From contig CAVXOY010000001.1 in NCBI GenBank assembly GCA_963763495.1, forward strand, positions 19,670-83,669: DNA of 64,000 bases, given 5' to 3'. Source of the stretch: DAOUEO01 sp963763495 (GTDB lineage Bacteria > Chloroflexota > Dehalococcoidia > DSTF01 > JALHUB01). The notes below the pieces were generated by a model that was not told the origin of the DNA, searched no databases, and saw only the letters and a program-made list of their open reading frames with translations. The translations under genes were made by a program, and so were the position numbers. Positions 18,286-27,912 of this stretch are shown here, in pieces. The stretch's first letter is position 1; each line of letters opens with the position of its first letter.

Positions 18286-18306
18286 ACCCCGATGCGTCGG
18301 GGTTTC
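18286..18306 (+). promoter_or_regulatory. Terminator-like hairpin in the prfA leader
   Basis: ACCCCGA (18286-18292) and TCGGGGT (18297-18303) form a perfect 7-bp stem with a 4-base loop, followed by a short T run. It sits between the promoter and the prfA start codon. It could attenuate transcription or stabilise the mRNA end; the T run is short for a full terminator. Confidence 0.45.
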
Positions 18307-18327
18307 AATCTGTGTGGACGGAATAGG

Positions 18328-19398
18328 ATGCTGGACAGACTGCAATCGCTCGCCGACCGCTACGAAGAGGTGACAGCCCAGATGGGTCAGCCCGACGTGG
18401 CCGCGGACTACGAGCGGCTCCAGGAACTGGCAAAGGAACGCGCCTCGCTGGAGGATATCGTCTCCCTCTACCGGCGATTCCGCGAGACGGACGTCGAGAT
18501 CGAGGACGCGCGCAACCTGCTGGAGGAGGCGAGCGACCCGGAGATGGAGTCGCTGGCCAAGGACGAGCTGGAGCAGCTAAACGAGAAGAAGGAGCGGCTG
18601 ACTCAGGATATCAGGCGCGCCCTCCTGCCGCCGGACCCGCGCGACGAGAAGAGCGTGATCGTCGAGGTACGCGCCGGCACGGGCGGCGACGAGGCAGGGC
18701 TGTTCGCCGCCGATCTCTTCCGCATGTACTCGCGCTACGCCGATAACCGCGGCTGGGGGGTCGAAGTCCTCTCCAGCAGCGAGAGCGGGATCGGCGGCTT
18801 CAAGGAGATCATCTTCGAGGTGAAGGGAAAGGGCGCCTATTCGCGGCTGAAGTACGAGAGCGGCGTCCACCGCGTGCAACGGGTGCCGGAGACGGAGGCG
18901 CAGGGGCGCATCCACACCTCGACGGCGACGGTGGCGGTGCTGCCGGAGGCGGAGGAGGTCGACGTGAAGATCAGCGAGGATGACCTGCGCGTCGATATCT
19001 TCCACAGCAGCGGGCACGGCGGCCAGAACGTCCAGAAGGTCGCCACAGCCGTCCGGCTCACGCACATCCCCACCGGCATCGTCGTCACCTGCCAGGACGA
19101 GCGCTCGCAGTGGAAGAACCGCGTCAAGGCGATGGCGGTGCTGCGGGCCCGCGTCTTCGACATGGAGCAGAGCAAGCAGGCGCAGGAGATAACGGAGACG
19201 CGCCGCTCGCAGGTGGGCACGGGCGAGCGGGCGGAGAAGATACGCACCTACAACTTCCCTCAAGACCGCATCACCGATCACCGCATCGGCCTCAACTTCC
19301 ACAATCTGCCGGGGATACTCGCCGGCGAGATCGACCCCCTTATCGACGCCGTCTCCACGAGCGAGCAGGCGCGGCTGCTGGAGGAACAGCTCGGGTGA
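18328..19398 (+). CDS. prfA: Peptide chain release factor 1
   Basis: RF1 recognises UAA and UAG and triggers peptide release on the ribosome. The chosen start, ATG 18328 (MLDRLQSLADRYEEV), matches the family; an in-frame ATG 36 bases upstream lies inside the leader hairpin. The coiled N-terminal domain is followed by the codon-recognition region with RVPETEAQGRIHTS, where PxT is the RF1-type tripeptide. The GGQ catalytic motif (SSGHGGQNVQKV) is near residue 231. RSQVGTGERAEKIRTYNFPQ marks the C-terminal part. The length of 356 residues is normal. Its stop overlaps the prmC start (GTGA), coupling the factor to its modifying enzyme. Confidence 0.97.
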   Translation: MLDRLQSLADRYEEVTAQMGQPDVAADYERLQELAKERASLEDIVSLYRRFRETDVEIEDARNLLEEASDPEMESLAKDELEQLNEKKERLTQDIRRALLPPDPRDEKSVIVEVRAGTGGDEAGLFAADLFRMYSRYADNRGWGVEVLSSSESGIGGFKEIIFEVKGKGAYSRLKYESGVHRVQRVPETEAQGRIHTSTATVAVLPEAEEVDVKISEDDLRVDIFHSSGHGGQNVQKVATAVRLTHIPTGIVVTCQDERSQWKNRVKAMAVLRARVFDMEQSKQAQEITETRRSQVGTGERAEKIRTYNFPQDRITDHRIGLNFHNLPGILAGEIDPLIDAVSTSEQARLLEEQLG

Positions 19399-20249
19399 AG
19401 CCGGCGGAGGCGCTCCACGCCGCCCGACGGAGCCTGACTGAGGCCGGCATCGAAGAGCCCGGCCTGGAGGCGGAAGTCCTCCTGAGACACGTCCTCCACT
19501 GGGAGCGCCACGAGCTTTACGCCCGCCTCCAAGAAGAGATCAGCCCAGCCCAACAAGCGGAGTTCCAGGCTCTCATCGAGCGACGCCGGGCCCACGAGCC
19601 AACCGCCTACATCGTCGGCCGCAAGGAGTTCTACGGCCTGGAGCTGGAGACGACGCCCGCCGCTCTAATCCCCCGCCCGGAGACGGAGCTGCTGGTGGAA
19701 GAAGCGCTGCGCAGTAGCGCGAAGCACGGGGACGAGCCCACTCATCATCGCCGACGTGGGCTGCGGCTGCGGCGCGATAGCCATCGCGCTGGCGCATCAT
19801 CTGGCGGACGCCGCCGTCTACGCGCTCGACGCATCGGATGAAGCGCTGGCGCTGGCTGACGCGCAACGCGGAGAGGCTGGGAGTGAGCGGGCGCATCCGC
19901 TTCCTCCAGGGCGACCTGCTCGATCCCCTACCGGAGCCGGTCGACATCATCGCCGCCAACTTGCCTTATGTAAAGACCGCCGATTGGGAGACACTGCCGC
20001 CGGAGATACGGGAGCACGAGCCACGGGCGGCCCTCGACGCGGGGCCCACGGGCACGGAGGTCATCGAGAGGCTGCTGCGACAGCAGCTGCCGCCGCTACC
20101 TGCGGCCTCGCGGCGCGCTGCTGGCGGAGATCGGCTGGGACGAGGGGGAACGCGTGCGGGAGATAGCGCGGGAGTGCTTCCCGGGAGCACGCATCGACGT
20201 CAAGAAGGACCTAGCAGGGCTGGACCGGCTGCTGGTGGTGGAGTCGTAG
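19395..20249 (+). CDS. prmC: Release factor glutamine methyltransferase (three frameshifts)
   Basis: PrmC methylates the Gln of the GGQ motif in RF1/RF2. The GTG start at 19395 overlaps the prfA stop, giving MKPAEALHAARRSLTEAGIE. The N-terminal helical domain and IPRPETELLVEEAL are in the first frame. The SAM-binding ADVGCGCGAIAIALAHH is in the second. FLQGDLLDPLPE and the catalytic NLPY form of NPPY (AANLPYVKTADWETLPPEI) are in the third. The C-terminus (RPRGALLAEIGWDEGERV to LLVVES) returns to the first. Breaks fall near 19738, 19862 and 20090, each fixed by removing one base. Together they give one normal-length PrmC. Confidence 0.9.
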
Positions 20250-20260
20250 ACGAGGCCCGA

Positions 20261-21475
20261 TCAGGATGAGGCGAAGGAGCGGCCCTCGGTCTTGATCGCG
20301 GGGGCGATCATCAACTGCACCTGCTGGAACTCGCGGATGTTGCCGGCGCCGCAGACGCCCAGAGCAGTGCGGAGAACGGTGGCCAAGTTCTCGGTGCCGT
20401 CGCTGCGCGAGGTCGGGCCGTGGAGTATCTTCTTGAGGGTGCTGCGCCTGCCCACTTTGACCCGGGTGCCGCGGGGCAACTCGGGATGGAACGAGGACAT
20501 CCCCCAGTGATAGCCACGGCCGGGCGCCTCCTCGGCGGAAGCGAGGAGCGTCCCCAGCATGACCGCGTCGGCCCCGGCGGCGAACGCCTTGCAGAGGTCG
20601 CCACCGGCATGGATTCCACCGTCGGTGATTATGGGCACGTAACGCCCCTTCTCGCGGAAGTACTGGTCGCGGGCGGCGGCGCAATCGATGGTGGCGGTGA
20701 CCTGGGGCACGCCGACACCCAACACCTCGCGCGTGGTGCAGATGCAGCTCGGGCCGACGCCGACGAGGATGCCGGACACCCCAGCCTCCATCAGTTCCTT
20801 GCAGGGGTTGTAGGTGACGGTGTTGCCGACGATGACGGGCACGGGCAACTGCTGGCAAAGCTTCTCGAATCGCAGACCCTCAAGGCTGCGGGAGATGTGG
20901 CGGGCGGTGGTAACGGTGGACTGGACAACGAAGACATCGACACCGGCCTCGACGGCCAGAGGAGCGAACTTCTTGGCATTGGTGGGGGTGCAGGAGACGG
21001 CGCAGAGGGCGCCCTGTCGCTTGATCTCGCTGACCCTCTCGCCGACGAGCTCGGCGCGGATGGGCTGAGAGTATACTTTCTGGAGGACAGTGCCGACCTT
21101 GTCCATGTCGACGGTCGTGATCTCCTCCAGAACGCTGTCGGGGTTGTCGTAGCGCGCCTGTATCCCTTCCAGGTTCAGGACAGCCAGGCCACCGAGCTCG
21201 CTGAAGACGGCCGCCGACCGGGTATCGACGATGGCATCCATTGAGGCGGCGATGAAGGGCAAAGACAGCTTGACGTTGCCGACGGTGAAGGAGATGTCGG
21301 TCAGTTCGGGGTTCATGGTGACGTCGCCGGGGACGATGGCGACTTCGTCGAAGCCGTAGGCGCGGCGCATCTGCTTGGCTCCAGCAGGCGCCAGAGTATC
21401 CTCTTCTCGGACAATAGCCGATGCCAGCGAAGCGGGGACCCGCGCGGGACCGTCGTGCCAACCAGCGTCCCTCAT
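20261..21475 (-). CDS. guaB3: GuaB3-family IMP dehydrogenase/GMP reductase-like protein
   Basis: This enzyme belongs to the IMPDH/GMPR barrel family and acts at the IMP/GMP branch. Compared with classical GuaB it lacks the CBS pair: YGFDEVAIVPGDV leads straight into the barrel. The catalytic Cys loop is SCICTTREVLGVGVPQ, and the phosphate site includes IITDGGIHAGGDLCKAFAAGADAVMLG. The overall layout (SMDAIVDTRSA, GGLAVLNLEGIQARY) fits the GuaB3 subgroup, members of which have been reported to act as GMP reductases, so the direction is not certain. The ATG at 21475 has a GGAGG site 8 bases upstream. A later ATG (MRRAYGFDEVAI) is an alternative. Length 404. Confidence 0.88.
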   Translation of the reverse strand: MRDAGWHDGPARVPASLASAIVREEDTLAPAGAKQMRRAYGFDEVAIVPGDVTMNPELTDISFTVGNVKLSLPFIAASMDAIVDTRSAAVFSELGGLAVLNLEGIQARYDNPDSVLEEITTVDMDKVGTVLQKVYSQPIRAELVGERVSEIKRQGALCAVSCTPTNAKKFAPLAVEAGVDVFVVQSTVTTARHISRSLEGLRFEKLCQQLPVPVIVGNTVTYNPCKELMEAGVSGILVGVGPSCICTTREVLGVGVPQVTATIDCAAARDQYFREKGRYVPIITDGGIHAGGDLCKAFAAGADAVMLGTLLASAEEAPGRGYHWGMSSFHPELPRGTRVKVGRRSTLKKILHGPTSRSDGTENLATVLRTALGVCGAGNIREFQQVQLMIAPAIKTEGRSFASS

Positions 21476-21549
21476 TGGTGCTTCCTCCCTTCCCGCGCAG
21501 GATATAGTAGTCCGTGTCGATAGGTGGTAAGTGGGGGATACTTTTTGTT

Positions 21550-21579
21550 AGTTTAGCAAAGATCGAGGGGGCTGGTCAA
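21550..21579 (-). promoter_or_regulatory. Promoter for guaB3
   Basis: On the minus strand, TTGACC (21574-21579) and TAAACT (21550-21555) are 18 bases apart, about 75 bases before the gene start. Confidence 0.5.
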
Positions 21580-21618
21580 CGGTAAACAGGCTTCATGCGC
21601 TATACTTCTAGAACGTGA

Positions 21619-21702
21619 CTACACAAATAAGCGGCGCTTCGGGACAGGTATCTCCTGCCCCTTCGGGGTTTTCTGTTTGGGCTGATCTTCGTTGTCGCTC
21701 AT
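21619..21702 (-). CDS. Putative 27-aa protein ending in a 'PKGxEIPVPKR' motif
   Basis: The short frame from ATG 21702 reads MSDNEDQPKQKTPKGQEIPV, then PKRRLFV. The TPKGxEIPVPKR core recalls a motif that occurs in many short bacterial proteins of unknown function, which is the main reason to list it. No good ribosome-binding site is visible upstream, and a longer in-frame extension to 21903 looks non-coding. Treat it as tentative. Confidence 0.35.
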   Translation of the reverse strand: MSDNEDQPKQKTPKGQEIPVPKRRLFV

Positions 21703-22110
21703 GATGTGAAGTATACACTCATGCACGACTCGATGGCCCATCTTCTGCAGGTCGGACGACCAACGAGCTCGGAGGACATGCTCCCCGATACTGGGCAGCC
21801 GAAGTCTTCTCGCAGAGCTAAACCGCCGCCATCTAGTCCAGACAAGAGTTGTGAGGCGAACGACGCTGCGGGCAAGGCACCTGCTGCCGACGTATGGACT
21901 CAAGCAGTCGCCTGATGTCAGCGAAGGGCGCTACCTCGGAGAATTGCGCTACGAACCTCCGCGTCGGCAAACATCGACTGCAACTCGGCGGCTGGATGTG
22001 CTGGCAGTCGAGAATGCAGGACAAAGCACCAGATTGCTGCGATGATTCAAGAGTCAGACCCGAGTCATGCTTCGATGCAGCGAAGGCCAAGGATGATAGC
22101 GTGACGTTGG
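21703..22110. other. Gene-free stretch
   Basis: There is no convincing gene on either strand. Stops are frequent in all frames and codon usage is unlike the neighbours. It probably belongs to the same decayed locus as the remnant that follows. Confidence 0.4.
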
Positions 22111-22555
22111 CTGGCGCCTGAAGCAGCCATCAAGTCGTTCCAGCCATATCAGCGCCGAGCAGGCCAGATGACACCCCCTGATGGACTTGCATGACCTCGA
22201 CAACACCGACAAGCAGCGGCACCGTCAGAGGTTGGCAAATGTACGGATGGGCCAGCTATCGACGGAGGCCGACATGAAGTTCGGTGGCGACCACTCCCGT
22301 TGGACACTCACCGATCGATCATTGGACTACTACCCTTCGCGCTTGAAGCGACCGGCGTTCTTGTTACCGCTCAATTGGGCCATTTCGTCGGGCAAGTCTT
22401 GGGGATCAGAGCAGAAACGTGGGCTACGCCACGTTCGGCGGTTCATCCAAATCTGGCCCCAGCGATCGCTTCGGCAAGTAGTGCAAGCCGTGACGAATAT
22501 CGCAGCGGTATCGTGGCCGCCCGACAGATTGGCTTGACGACTCGGATTTGACAGA
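22111..22555 (+). pseudogene. Probable remnant of a 'QPY ... LDNxDK' hypothetical protein
   Basis: No full-length frame exists. Two short segments in adjacent frames read IKSFQPYQRRAGQM (from about 22129) and MDLHDLDNTDKQRHRQRL (from 22181). In proteins I recall, a QPY motif followed some 15 residues later by L-x-x-LDN-x-DKHR is a signature of a family of uncharacterised bacterial proteins. Here the two parts are about the right distance apart but out of frame, and the rest is degraded. The identity is inference. Confidence 0.35.
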
Positions 22556-22668
22556 AGTTTCGCGTCGTGATCCGGCTGAGCCTAAGACGTGAATCTATCG
22601 GCGTTCGTATCGCGTCTCACTCTAGTCATGAGACGCCTCTACAGTAAAGGGATAGGTACCCTACCTAA

Positions 22669-23496
22669 ATGCCTACGCTTTACCTAGTGGCAACCCCCAT
22701 CGGCAATTTGGAGGATATCACCCTCCGCGCCCTGCGCATCCTGCGAGAGGTCACCCTGATCGCGGCCGAGGACACGCGCACGACGCGCAAGCTGCTGTCG
22801 CACTATGACATCCACACTCCCCTGACCAGCTACAATGACCGGAACAAGCGGACCAAGACGTCCCATATCGTCGAGCAACTGGAGCGCGGCGACGTGGCGC
22901 TGGTATCGGAGGCAGGGACTCCCGCGATCAGCGACCCGGGGCAGGACTTGGTGACCGCCGCCTACGCGATGGGGGCGCAGGTTGTGCCCGTGCCGGGGCC
23001 ATCGGTGGTGACGGCGGCGCTGGCAGCATCGGGGCTGCCGACGCGCAGCTTCACCTATCTGGGGTTCCTGCCACGTCAGCCGGGGGCACGGCGGCGGCTC
23101 CTGCGGTCAGTGGCCACGCGGCCGGATACTCTGGTCGCGTTCGAGGCGCCGCATCGAATTCGTGACTCTCTCGTCGACATGCAGCAGGAACTGGGCGAGC
23201 GCTTTGTCGCCGTCTGCCGCGAACTGACGAAGCTGCACGAGGAGATCTTCCGGGGCTCTATCACGGAGGCGCTGGCGTATTTCTCGGAGCCACGGGGAGA
23301 GTTTACGCTGGTCATTGCCGGGGCCGAGCCGTCGAAGCGAACCAACAGCGACACCGATGTCGAAGCGAGCGTGCGGGAGGAGATGCGCCGTTTGAAAAAG
23401 CGGGGCGCCGGCGCTCAGGAAGCCATCAGCAGTCTGTCCCGCCAATACGGCCTCTCACGGCGGCGTCTTTATCAGCTTTGGCTAAGCTTGGAGTAA
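22669..23496 (+). CDS. rsmI: 16S rRNA 2'-O-methyltransferase (cytidine 1402)
   Basis: RsmI adds the 2'-O-methyl group to C1402 of 16S rRNA in the ribosomal P site. The tetrapyrrole-methylase-type fold is clear: YLVATPIGNLEDITLRAL at the start, AEDTRTTRKLLSHYDI, then SEAGTPAISDPGQDLV and VPGPSVVTAALAASGLP. FLPRQPGARRRLL and a C-terminal helical tail follow. The length of 275 residues is typical. The ATG at 22669 has no strong ribosome-binding site. It is followed after 49 bases by the sulfite-exporter-like gene. Confidence 0.95.
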   Translation: MPTLYLVATPIGNLEDITLRALRILREVTLIAAEDTRTTRKLLSHYDIHTPLTSYNDRNKRTKTSHIVEQLERGDVALVSEAGTPAISDPGQDLVTAAYAMGAQVVPVPGPSVVTAALAASGLPTRSFTYLGFLPRQPGARRRLLRSVATRPDTLVAFEAPHRIRDSLVDMQQELGERFVAVCRELTKLHEEIFRGSITEALAYFSEPRGEFTLVIAGAEPSKRTNSDTDVEASVREEMRRLKKRGAGAQEAISSLSRQYGLSRRRLYQLWLSLE

Positions 23497-23545
23497 CGCC
23501 CCAGGCGGAACAAGGACTCCAGCCGAACCGCTTTAGGGAATCCGT

Positions 23546-24329
23546 GTGCAAGACCTAATCGTCACTCTCATCCTGGGGCTGATCGTCGGCCTTCTCTCCG
23601 GCGTCTTCGGCGTCGGCGGAAGCAGCATCACCACGCCGCTGTTGCGCATCTTCCTCGGCACGTCCCCTTTGATCGCCCTTGCTTCACCGCTTCCCGTGGC
23701 AATTCCCGTGGCGCTCTCGGGAACGCTAGTCTACCGACAGCACGGGCTCATCAACCTACGGGTAGTCGCCTGGACTCTGATCGGTGGCTTCCCGACGATG
23801 ATTTTGGGCTCCGTTCTGACCAGATGGGTACCGGGGCACTGGCTCATGTTGCTGGTGGCTGTCTCTATGTTGGTGGCGGGCTGGCGGCTGATCCGTTCCT
23901 CTTCTCCGACCGACAGATGGAACGCACCTGCGAGGCAACAACGCCACCTGGCAACACCCACCGGTCGCCGCCCTCCTCTCTGTGGCCGCTATCGTCGGCC
24001 TGCTATCGGGGTTGCTGGCCAGCGGGGGTGGCCTGTTTCTCATCCCAGTCTACGTCCTCTTCTTCGGCGCCAGGCTGCGAGAGGCGGCGGCCACCTCGCT
24101 GCTCTGCGTGGCTTTCCTCGCCATCCCAGGAACGGTGACTCACGCGCTTCTCGGTCACATCGACTGGTGGCTCGCCCTGCAACTGGGCATCACCGTGGTC
24201 CCCGCGACTTACCTGGGTGCACGCTTATCGGTAAGTCTCGCCCACATACGCTTGCGCCGGCCGTTCGGCGTTTTCCTCTCGGTCTTTGCCGTGTACTTCT
24301 TCATACGCGAGCTGCTGAAGGCGCTGTGA
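23546..24329 (+). CDS. TauE/SafE-family (TSUP) membrane permease (one frameshift)
   Basis: TSUP proteins export sulfite, sulfoacetate or related small anions, or take them up; the substrate here is unknown. The GTG start gives a protein with about eight hydrophobic helices in two repeats. Each repeat has the family glycine motif: GLLSGVFGVGGSSITTPLL at the start and GLLSGLLASGGGLFLIPVY in the second half. The first repeat ends in VAGWRLIRSSSP. The frame then breaks at about 23915, and the next frame continues through the cytoplasmic loop (WQHPPVAALLSVAAIVGLL) to the stop at 24329. One extra base is the simplest explanation. Confidence 0.85.
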
Positions 24330-24408
24330 TGAGCAGTCATTGCTCCCATGTCTCCCACATCTGACGTGTGGTAGAATCAGGTCGCAGTCTATCCTTTGGA
24401 GATACTCG

Positions 24409-26071
24409 ATGTCTGAGAAGATATTCATCGGTGTGGCCTGGCCGTATGCCAACGGCTCCCTGCATTTGGGACAGATCGCCGGCGCCTACCTACCACCGGA
24501 CATCTTCGCCCGCTACCACCGTCTCAAGGGGAACACCGTGCTCATGGTCTCGGGCAGCGACCAGCACGGCACGCCGATTACCGTCCGCGCGGCCGATGAG
24601 GGAGTCACACCGGCGGAGATAGCCTTCCGCTTTCATCAGGAGTTCCTCGATTCCTGGGAACGTCTGGGCATCGGCTTCGATCTTTACACGACGACGGGCA
24701 CGGAGAACCATGCGAGCGTTGTGCAGGATATCTTCCTCCGCCTCCACGAGAAGGGTGACATCTATAAGGACTCAATGAAGCTCCCCTATTGCACCGTCGA
24801 GCAGCGCTTCCTGCCTGACCGCTACGTGGAGGGCATCTGCCCGCTGTGCGGCGCCGAGGGAGCGCGCGGCGACCAGTGCGACAACTGCGGTAAGCCCCTC
24901 GACGCCACGGAGCTGCTATCGCCCCGCTGCAAGATCTGCGGCTCGGAGCCGGAGGTGCGGGAGTCGGAGCACTTCTTCCTCAAGCTAAGCGCCTTCAACG
25001 AGCCGCTCAAGGAGTGGCTCTCCCAGGGCAAAGAGCACTGGCGCAAGAACGTCCTCAACTTCACGCTGGGCCTGCTCAACGAAGGGCTGCGCGACCGGGC
25101 GATCACCCGCGACATCGATTGGGGGATAGCGGTCCCTCTGCCCGGCTTCGAGGGCAAACGCATCTACGTCTGGTTCGAGGCAGTCATCGGCTACCTTTCG
25201 GCGGCCAAGGAATGGGCGCAGCGCCACGGCCAACCGGATGCTTGGCGCGACTTCTGGCAGGATCCGGAGTGCAAGAGCTACTACTTCATCGGCAAGGACA
25301 ACTTACCGTTCCACACCATCATTTGGCCGGCCATGCTGATGGGCTACGGCGATCTCAATCTCCCCTACGACGTGCCCGCCAACCAGTACGTGAACTTCGG
25401 CGGCGCCAAGGCTTCGACGAGCCGCGGTACGGCCCCCTTCCTCCCCGCCTATCTGGAGAAATACGATCCCGATGCTCTCCGTTACCATCTCGCCGCCATC
25501 ATGCCGGAGAGCGCCGACTCCGAGTTCAGCGAGGCCGACCTCATCCGGCGCAACAATGACGAGCTCGTGGCCACGTGGGGGAATCTCGCTCACCGCGTCC
25601 TGACCTTCACCTACCGTCGCTTTGAGGGACGAATCCCCCAGCCGGGGGAGCTCGACGAGCAAAGCCGGGAATTGCTGGCTCATGCGGAAGTGGCCCTGGA
25701 GGAGACAGGCAATCAGATCGCTTCCTGTCACTTCCGAGCCGGGCTGGCAGCGGCGATGGGCCTAGCTCAGGAGGTAAACCGCTATCTCGACGACAAGGCG
25801 CCCTGGAAGACGTTCAGCGAGGATCGCGAGGCGGCAGCGACGGCGCTGCACACGGCTCTGAGCGTCATCAACACCCTGAAGGTCGCCCTGTACCCATACC
25901 TGCCCTTCACATGCCAGCGGCTGCACGGCTATCTGGGGTACGATGGCGAGATCACTGATGGAGGCTGGCGAGGGGAACACCTGCCCGCCGGACAGGCCCT
26001 GTCGGGAGCCGTCGGCGCTGTTCAAGAAGCTGGAACCCTTAGCGCTGGATGAGGAGACGCAGCCGGCCTGA
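24409..26071 (+). CDS. metG: Methionyl-tRNA synthetase (frameshift near C-terminus)
   Basis: MetG charges initiator and elongator tRNA-Met. The ATG at 24409 gives MSEKIFIGVAWPYANGSLHL, with the class I signature as HLGQ. SGSDQHGTPITVRA follows. A zinc knuckle region has four CxxC pairs (CPLCGAEG, CDNCG, CKICG). The signature-loop position reads KASTSRGTA instead of KMSKS. The anticodon-binding helices end near HLPAGQAL. The frame then breaks at about 26003. The next frame (REPSALFKKLEPLALDEE) gives the normal family end and a stop that overlaps the tatD start (TGATG). No C-terminal tRNA-binding extension is present. Confidence 0.95.
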
Positions 26072-26902
26072 TGGAGGCGCTGTTCGATTCTCACACTCAT
26101 CTCCAGTTGCCTGCTTTCGCCAAAGACAGAGCCGCAGTGCTCGGCAGGGCAAGAGCAGCAGGAGTGACGGACATGGTCGTGGTGGGCATGGACAGCGCAG
26201 ACGACCAGGAGGCTCTCATTCTGGCTGCCCAACGCGAGGAGATTCACGCTGCAATCGGTTTTCATCCCCACGAAGCCAAGCATCTCAACGGAGAAGCGTT
26301 GCGCATGCTCCGGGAGCTCGCGGCGTCGCCGGAGGTGGTCGCCGTGGGAGAGATCGGCCTCGATTTCTACCGCAACCTCTCACCGAGGGCGGACCAGGTG
26401 CGGGCTTTCCGCGAGCAACTGGAACTGGCGGCAGAGCTGAAGCTGCCGGTGATCATCCATTCACGGGAGGCTCAGGCAGAGACTTACGCCATCCTGCGGG
26501 ACTGGACAGAAAGCGCCGGCAGGAATACATTGCCTAGACCCCGTGGGAGTCATGCACTGCTTCAGCGGCGACCTCGAATTGGCGCAGCGGTATGTTGAGA
26601 TGGGGTTCTTGATCTCGGTCGCCGGCAATGTGACCTATCCCAATGCTATGCGACTGCAATCGGTCGCGTCGGCGCTGCCGTTGGAGTATCTTCTCGTAGA
26701 GACGGACTGTCCGTTCTTGCCACCGCAGAGCCACCGCGGCGCCCGCTGCGAGCCGTCATATCTGAGCGAGACGGTAGACCAGATAGCAGCGCTGCGAAAC
26801 GTCAGCCGGCAAGCCGTCGCCGCCGCAACGACGGAGAACGCCCGCCGTCTCTACCGTCTCGACCGGGAGGGTCAAGCAAACACCGTAGGGGATCGAGAAT
26901 GA
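26071..26902 (+). CDS. tatD: TatD-family metal-dependent DNase (one frameshift)
   Basis: TatD proteins are amidohydrolase-fold 3'-5' exonucleases linked to DNA repair. The start ATG overlaps the metG stop. The metal-binding HxH is in LFDSHTHLQLP, and GFHPHEAKHL, GEIGLDFYRNLSP and LPVIIHSREA follow in order. The frame breaks at about 26530. The next frame carries GVMHCFSGDLELAQRYV, ETDCPFLPPQ and the C-terminal helices, ending at 26902 with an ATGA overlap with the prenyl synthase gene. One extra base near ttgccta restores it. The metG-tatD pairing is common in bacteria. Confidence 0.92.
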
Positions 26903-27867
26903 CGAGGATCGCCACCATCTACGAGCCCATCCGCGAAGACCTGGCAGCCGTTGAGGAGACGCTGGGATCGGTGGCAAGGGCAGATGCACCCTGGCTCACC
27001 GAGATGCTGGCCACCGTTCTTTTCGCCGGCGGGAAGCGGATGCGACCGGCCATCGCTCTGCTGGCAGGCAAGTTCGGGGATTATCAAAGGGAGAGGTCGG
27101 TGCCGCTCGCCACTTCGCTCGAGCTTCTGCACACGGCAAGCCTGGTGCACGACGACATCATCGACAGCGCCGGTACGCGGCGGGGCCGGCCCACGGCGAG
27201 CAGTCTCTTCGACAATCATGCGGCTGTGGTCCTCGGTGACTACATCTTCGCCCAGGCGGCGGTGCTCGTGGCGCAAACCGGCAACACGGAGGTGACCCGT
27301 CTCTTCGCTGAGACGATGATAGTCATGGCAGAAGCGGAACTGGCGGAGGATAGGACGGCCTTCGACTATCATCAGAGCATCGACAACTATCTTCGGAGAA
27401 TCAAAGGGAAGACAGCTTCTCTCTTTGCCACAGCGGCTCAAGGCGGGGCGCTCGTAGCGAACGCCTCCCGCGACCAGGCGGATGCCCTGCAAAGCTACGG
27501 CGAGAATCTGGGGATGGCCTTCCAGATCGTGGACGACATCCTTGACTTCAGCGGCGACGAGCAGGAGATGGGGAAGCCGGTAGGGAGTGACTTGATGCAA
27601 GGAACCCTGACGTTGCCCTCTCTGCTGCTGCTGGAGAGCCGTCCCAACGATAACCCTGTCGAGGCGCTGTTCCGGGAGCGAAACAGCCCCGACCTCCTCG
27701 CGCAGGCCATCACGATGGTTCGGGAGTCGGACATACTGGAGAGGTCATACCAGAGAGCGCGTGATTTCGGCGACAGGGCTTGCGCCGCCCTCTCGATACT
27801 ACCGGCAACAGCGGCGCGAACGTCCCTGGAAGAGATCACGGATTACGTCTTGGAGCGACGGACCTAA
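26899..27867 (+). CDS. Polyprenyl diphosphate synthase (trans-prenyltransferase)
   Basis: This enzyme condenses isopentenyl diphosphate onto allylic diphosphates to make a long prenyl chain, probably for quinones or other isoprenoid lipids. The first Asp-rich motif is in HDDIIDSAGTRRGRPT near residue 84, and the second is VDDILDFSG near 210. GGKRMRPAIALLAGK provides the substrate-binding Lys/Arg residues. Two small residues precede the first Asp motif (TASLVHDD), consistent with a long-chain product rather than C15, but chain length is not certain. It overlaps the tatD stop by 4 bases (ATGA). Length 322. Confidence 0.9.
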   Translation: MTRIATIYEPIREDLAAVEETLGSVARADAPWLTEMLATVLFAGGKRMRPAIALLAGKFGDYQRERSVPLATSLELLHTASLVHDDIIDSAGTRRGRPTASSLFDNHAAVVLGDYIFAQAAVLVAQTGNTEVTRLFAETMIVMAEAELAEDRTAFDYHQSIDNYLRRIKGKTASLFATAAQGGALVANASRDQADALQSYGENLGMAFQIVDDILDFSGDEQEMGKPVGSDLMQGTLTLPSLLLLESRPNDNPVEALFRERNSPDLLAQAITMVRESDILERSYQRARDFGDRACAALSILPATAARTSLEEITDYVLERRT

Positions 27868-27912
27868 GAAACCGTAGAGATAACACGCAGGGCCGCGGGA
27901 CCAGCGCGACGA

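Noticed and set aside
20420..21244. Plus-strand frame opposite guaB3
   Set aside because: It is a shadow of guaB3, with no ribosome-binding site and an Asp/Gly/Ala-biased composition.
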